DNA of 8,969 nucleotides from an uncultured Chloroflexota bacterium (GTDB taxonomy: Bacteria; Chloroflexota; Anaerolineae; Aggregatilineales; Phototrophicaceae). The stretch is taken from contig CAIVEA010000748.1 in the NCBI GenBank assembly GCA_903904765.1, positions 1 through 8,969 on the forward strand, written 5' to 3'. The notes below the pieces were generated by a model that saw only the letters and a list, made by a program, of their open reading frames with translations, was not told the DNA's origin and did not search any database. Within the stretch, counting starts at the first letter, position 1; every line of letters begins with the position of its first letter. Made by a program: the position numbers and the translations under genes. Below are positions 7,679 through 8,969 of the stretch, piece by piece.

Positions 7679-7748
7679 CCCATTCTCCCTCAGAGCGAAA
7701 GGGAGTCTCAAATCCCTCGACCTGAGGGAGAGGGATTTAGGGTGAGGG
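7665..7748. repeat. MITE-like inverted-repeat element R3, overlapping the acyltransferase 5' end
   Basis: An 84-bp element begins ccctcatccccc and ends ttagggtgaggg, so its termini are inverted repeats. Inside are two small hairpins: CTCCCT (7685-7690) with AGGGAG (7700-7705), and CCCTC (7714-7718) with GAGGG (7724-7728). Its ends resemble those of 8471-8593. On the minus strand it is open for all 28 codons and in frame with the acyltransferase. I see no clear target-site duplication. Confidence 0.75.
7685..7690 (-). promoter_or_regulatory. Ribosome-binding site supplied by repeat R3
   Basis: On the minus strand this reads AGGGAG, 6 nt before the GTG at 7678. It decides the preferred acyltransferase start. 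It is also one arm of an R3 hairpin, so folding of the element could hide it. Confidence 0.55.
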
Positions 7749-7776
7749 TTTGCCTCCGCATCAAATCCCACCTGTT

Positions 7777-8373
7777 TCAGGGCAGCACCAGCCGTTCAAC
7801 CGCATCCAGCAGGCCGCCGCGCACCTGCTCGAACGAGTAGCCGCGCACCTGCCGCAGGAAGTACACAGTATGCACATCCAGCAGGACATACAGCGTGTCT
7901 GCGAGGTAATCCAGATTGCCAGCCGCGCCCAGTTGCATCAGCAGGCCGCGTATCGTCTGCCGCCACCACCAATGCGCTGGTTGCTGCAACGACTCGACCA
8001 CGCCCGTCGAGACACACAAAAATTGCGCGTTGCGTTCCACGAAGCCTAGCGCCTCGCCCAGAAACCAGCGCAGATTATCGAGCGCATCCGGCATTTCGCG
8101 CAAGCGGAGCAAGGTGCGCTCCTGCAACCCGCGTTGATCTACATCCAGCAGCGCCTGACACAGTTCGGTCTTGTTCTCAAAATGGCGGTACAGTGTCCCT
8201 TTGCCCACGCCCGCCGCTTCCGCAATCGCCGTCATAGATACCGCATCCACGCCCTGCGATGCGAACAACGCCGCTGCCGTTTCCAGCAGCAGAGCGCGGT
8301 TCTTGACCGCATCCGAACGGGTGGGATGTGGGTCGGGGATGAGCAAGCTGTTGAGAGGAACGGTAGCTGTCAT
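7777..8373 (-). CDS. TetR/AcrR-family transcriptional regulator
   Basis: This is a 198-residue one-component repressor of usual family length. The N-terminal DNA-binding domain starts at about residue 25 (ALLLETAAALFASQGVDAVS), and its helix-turn-helix spans about residues 46-65 (MTAIAEAAGVGKGTLYRHF). ENKTEL and the start of helix 4 follow. Residues ~80-198 are the helical ligand-binding and dimer domain, whose effector cannot be read from sequence. The ATG at 8373 has no strong ribosome-binding site and leaves a ~20-residue polar N-tail. The acyltransferase lies directly downstream on the same strand, so co-transcription is likely. The AT-rich palindromic leader upstream suggests autoregulation. 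The call is secure at family level; target genes are inferred from position only. Confidence 0.93.
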   Translation of the reverse strand: MTATVPLNSLLIPDPHPTRSDAVKNRALLLETAAALFASQGVDAVSMTAIAEAAGVGKGTLYRHFENKTELCQALLDVDQRGLQERTLLRLREMPDALDNLRWFLGEALGFVERNAQFLCVSTGVVESLQQPAHWWWRQTIRGLLMQLGAAGNLDYLADTLYVLLDVHTVYFLRQVRGYSFEQVRGGLLDAVERLVLP

Positions 8374-8428
8374 GGACGAATACTCGCGCTAAAACGGTCA
8401 GAACGGTGCGACCAGAGCGCACCCCTTC

Positions 8429-8465
8429 ATTGTACAAAACAATTGTTGTTTTATCGCAAACAATC
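8429..8465 (-). promoter_or_regulatory. Probable tetR promoter/operator region with clustered ACAAT/ATTGT palindromes
   Basis: This AT-rich patch in otherwise GC-rich DNA holds TTGTACAA (8430-8437), the perfect palindrome AACAATTGTT (8438-8447), and the inverted pair ATTGT/ACAAT spaced by 5 nt (8429-8433 and 8439-8443). A further ACAAT lies at 8460-8464. On the minus strand TACAAT (8434-8429) fits a -10 box, with a possible TTGCGA -35 at a long 19-nt spacing. Operator overlap with the -10 would suit TetR autorepression; this is inferred. Confidence 0.5.
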
Positions 8466-8470
8466 TAAGA

Positions 8471-8593
8471 CCCTCATCCCCAGCCCTTCTCCCTCAAGGC
8501 GAAGGGAGCAAGACAAACAGATACGGCATGTATTATCTTCTTCCCCTCGCCTAGCTGTACCCGGCGGTTGGGAGAGGGGACGAGGGGTGAGGG
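8471..8593. repeat. MITE-like inverted-repeat element R2 (containing the segment shared with R1)
   Basis: A 123-bp element starts ccctcatccccagccc and ends acgaggggtgaggg, giving imperfect terminal inverted repeats. An internal hairpin, CTCCCT...AGGGAG-like, lies near 8490-8508. The right part, 8543-8593, is the near-copy of R1 in opposite orientation. It carries CCCCTC (8543-8548) pairing with GAGGGG (8574-8579). No coding potential is visible. It lies 8 nt beyond the stop of the small membrane-protein gene and upstream of the tetR promoter patch. Confidence 0.75.
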
Positions 8594-8601
8594 CAATCCC
8601 T

Positions 8602-8766
8602 CTACCTCCGCCGTGAAATAGCAATGCTTGTCAGGCCGAGAATGACGAGGGCGACGATACCCGCCGTCGCGGTATCGCCTCTGGCAAACACGAATAGCGC
8701 CGCCGCCATCACGATCAGGGCAACGCCCACCACCAACCGGGACTGATTGAGCCGTGAATGCTGCAT
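8602..8766 (-). CDS. Small membrane protein with two helices, unknown function
   Basis: This is a 54-residue protein with a polar, basic start (MQHSRLNQSR), a hydrophobic helix at about 11-27, a short FARGDTATAG turn, a second helix at about 38-49 and a basic SRRR end. The layout suggests an inner-membrane hairpin. I chose the ATG at 8766 because GGAGGAG at 8773-8779 lies just upstream at ideal spacing. An earlier in-frame ATG at 8796 would add ten residues and lacks such a site. No family is recognised. It stands alone between the R2 repeat and a minus-strand terminator-like hairpin, so it is probably its own unit. Confidence 0.65.
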   Translation of the reverse strand: MQHSRLNQSRLVVGVALIVMAAALFVFARGDTATAGIVALVILGLTSIAISRRR

Positions 8767-8772
8767 GATGCG

Positions 8773-8779
8773 CTCCTCC
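8773..8779 (-). promoter_or_regulatory. Strong ribosome-binding site of the 54-residue gene
   Basis: GGAGGAG on the minus strand, with the GGAGG core ending 8 nt before the ATG at 8766. It is the best Shine-Dalgarno match in the window and sets the start of the small gene. Confidence 0.7.
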
Positions 8780-8860
8780 ACATAGTCGGCACACATCTAC
8801 ACCTTCACTGTAACCCCGAACGGGGAGAATACGCCGAACACAGAATAGGCAATATGCACG

Positions 8861-8898
8861 AAAACGCCCGCAACACGCTCATTCAGGCGTTGCGGGCG
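8861..8898 (-). terminator. Minus-strand intrinsic-type terminator
   Basis: A perfect 10-bp GC-rich stem pairs 8865-8874 (CGCCCGCAAC) with 8889-8898 (GTTGCGGGCG) around a 14-nt loop. On the minus strand it is followed by TTTT (8864-8861). It lies 14 nt beyond the stop of the partial gene at the right edge, the expected place for that gene's terminator. Confidence 0.6.
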
Positions 8899-8912
8899 CT
8901 GTTGATGCCTCA

Positions 8913-8969
8913 CTACCCCACCCTTTCCTCATGCGCGTCACGGTGAAAGGCGTAAAACGCATTCCTTCC
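8913..8969 (-). CDS. C-terminal end of an unidentified minus-strand gene (truncated by window edge)
   Basis: Reading leftward from the right edge, one frame gives 18 residues ending NAFYAFHRDAHEERVG and a TAG stop at 8915-8913. The terminator-like hairpin follows 14 nt later, which favours this frame. The second minus frame stays open into the hairpin and the third stops early. The fragment is too short to identify a family. Confidence 0.35.
   Translation of the reverse strand, partial: GRNAFYAFHRDAHEERVG

Noticed and set aside
7679..7771. Longer acyltransferase start at the GTG at 7771
   Set aside because: It would add 31 residues mainly encoded by the repeat, with a weak ribosome-binding site. 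It is kept as an alternative, not the preferred start.
7665..8593. CRISPR array suggested by repeated ccctc/gaggg units
   Set aside because: The copies are irregularly spaced, differ in orientation and length, and show no repeat-spacer periodicity or cas genes. They fit inverted-repeat elements.
8758..8946. Plus-strand frame of 62 codons near the right edge
   Set aside because: It runs through the small-gene ribosome-binding site and the minus-strand terminator hairpin, and has no ribosome-binding site or protein-like pattern.

Overview
This GC-rich window looks like environmental bacterial DNA, most plausibly from the Chloroflexota (Anaerolineae-like). The clues are a CUT1-type sugar ABC transporter operon, a secreted protein with an SH3b domain, and short 'ccctcaccc...gggtgaggg' intergenic repeats that I associate with that phylum. 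The assignment rests on gene style and repeats only, since there is no rRNA or other phylogenetic marker.

Left block (2-4633, + strand): a carbohydrate-uptake operon. It holds the C-terminal part of a family 1 solute-binding protein, an intercistronic hairpin, two MalF/MalG-type permeases separated by 1 nt, and a 693-residue ADP-ribosylglycohydrolase-fold protein that starts 4 nt after the second permease. A strong intrinsic terminator closes the operon. No transport ATPase lies in the window. The likely logic is uptake of an oligosaccharide or glycoside followed by intracellular processing by the glycohydrolase-fold enzyme.

Middle block (4662-6372, + strand): a separately transcribed gene for an exported 555-residue protein. 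It has a signal peptide, an SH3b domain, a fibronectin-III-like segment and a C-terminal EGF-like cysteine cluster that stops before the last expected cysteine.

Right block (6380-8969, mostly - strand): an OafA-type membrane acyltransferase downstream of a TetR-family regulator, a 54-residue two-helix membrane protein, and the last codons of an unidentified gene at the right edge. Three related inverted-repeat elements (6380-6431, 7665-7748, 8471-8593) sit among these genes. One covers the 5' end of the acyltransferase reading frame and appears to provide its ribosome-binding site and start codon. The other two lie 7-8 nt after the stop codons of flanking genes, in the same orientation relative to those genes. 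This repeat family is the most unusual feature of the window. I see no CRISPR array, tRNA, rRNA or transposase gene.
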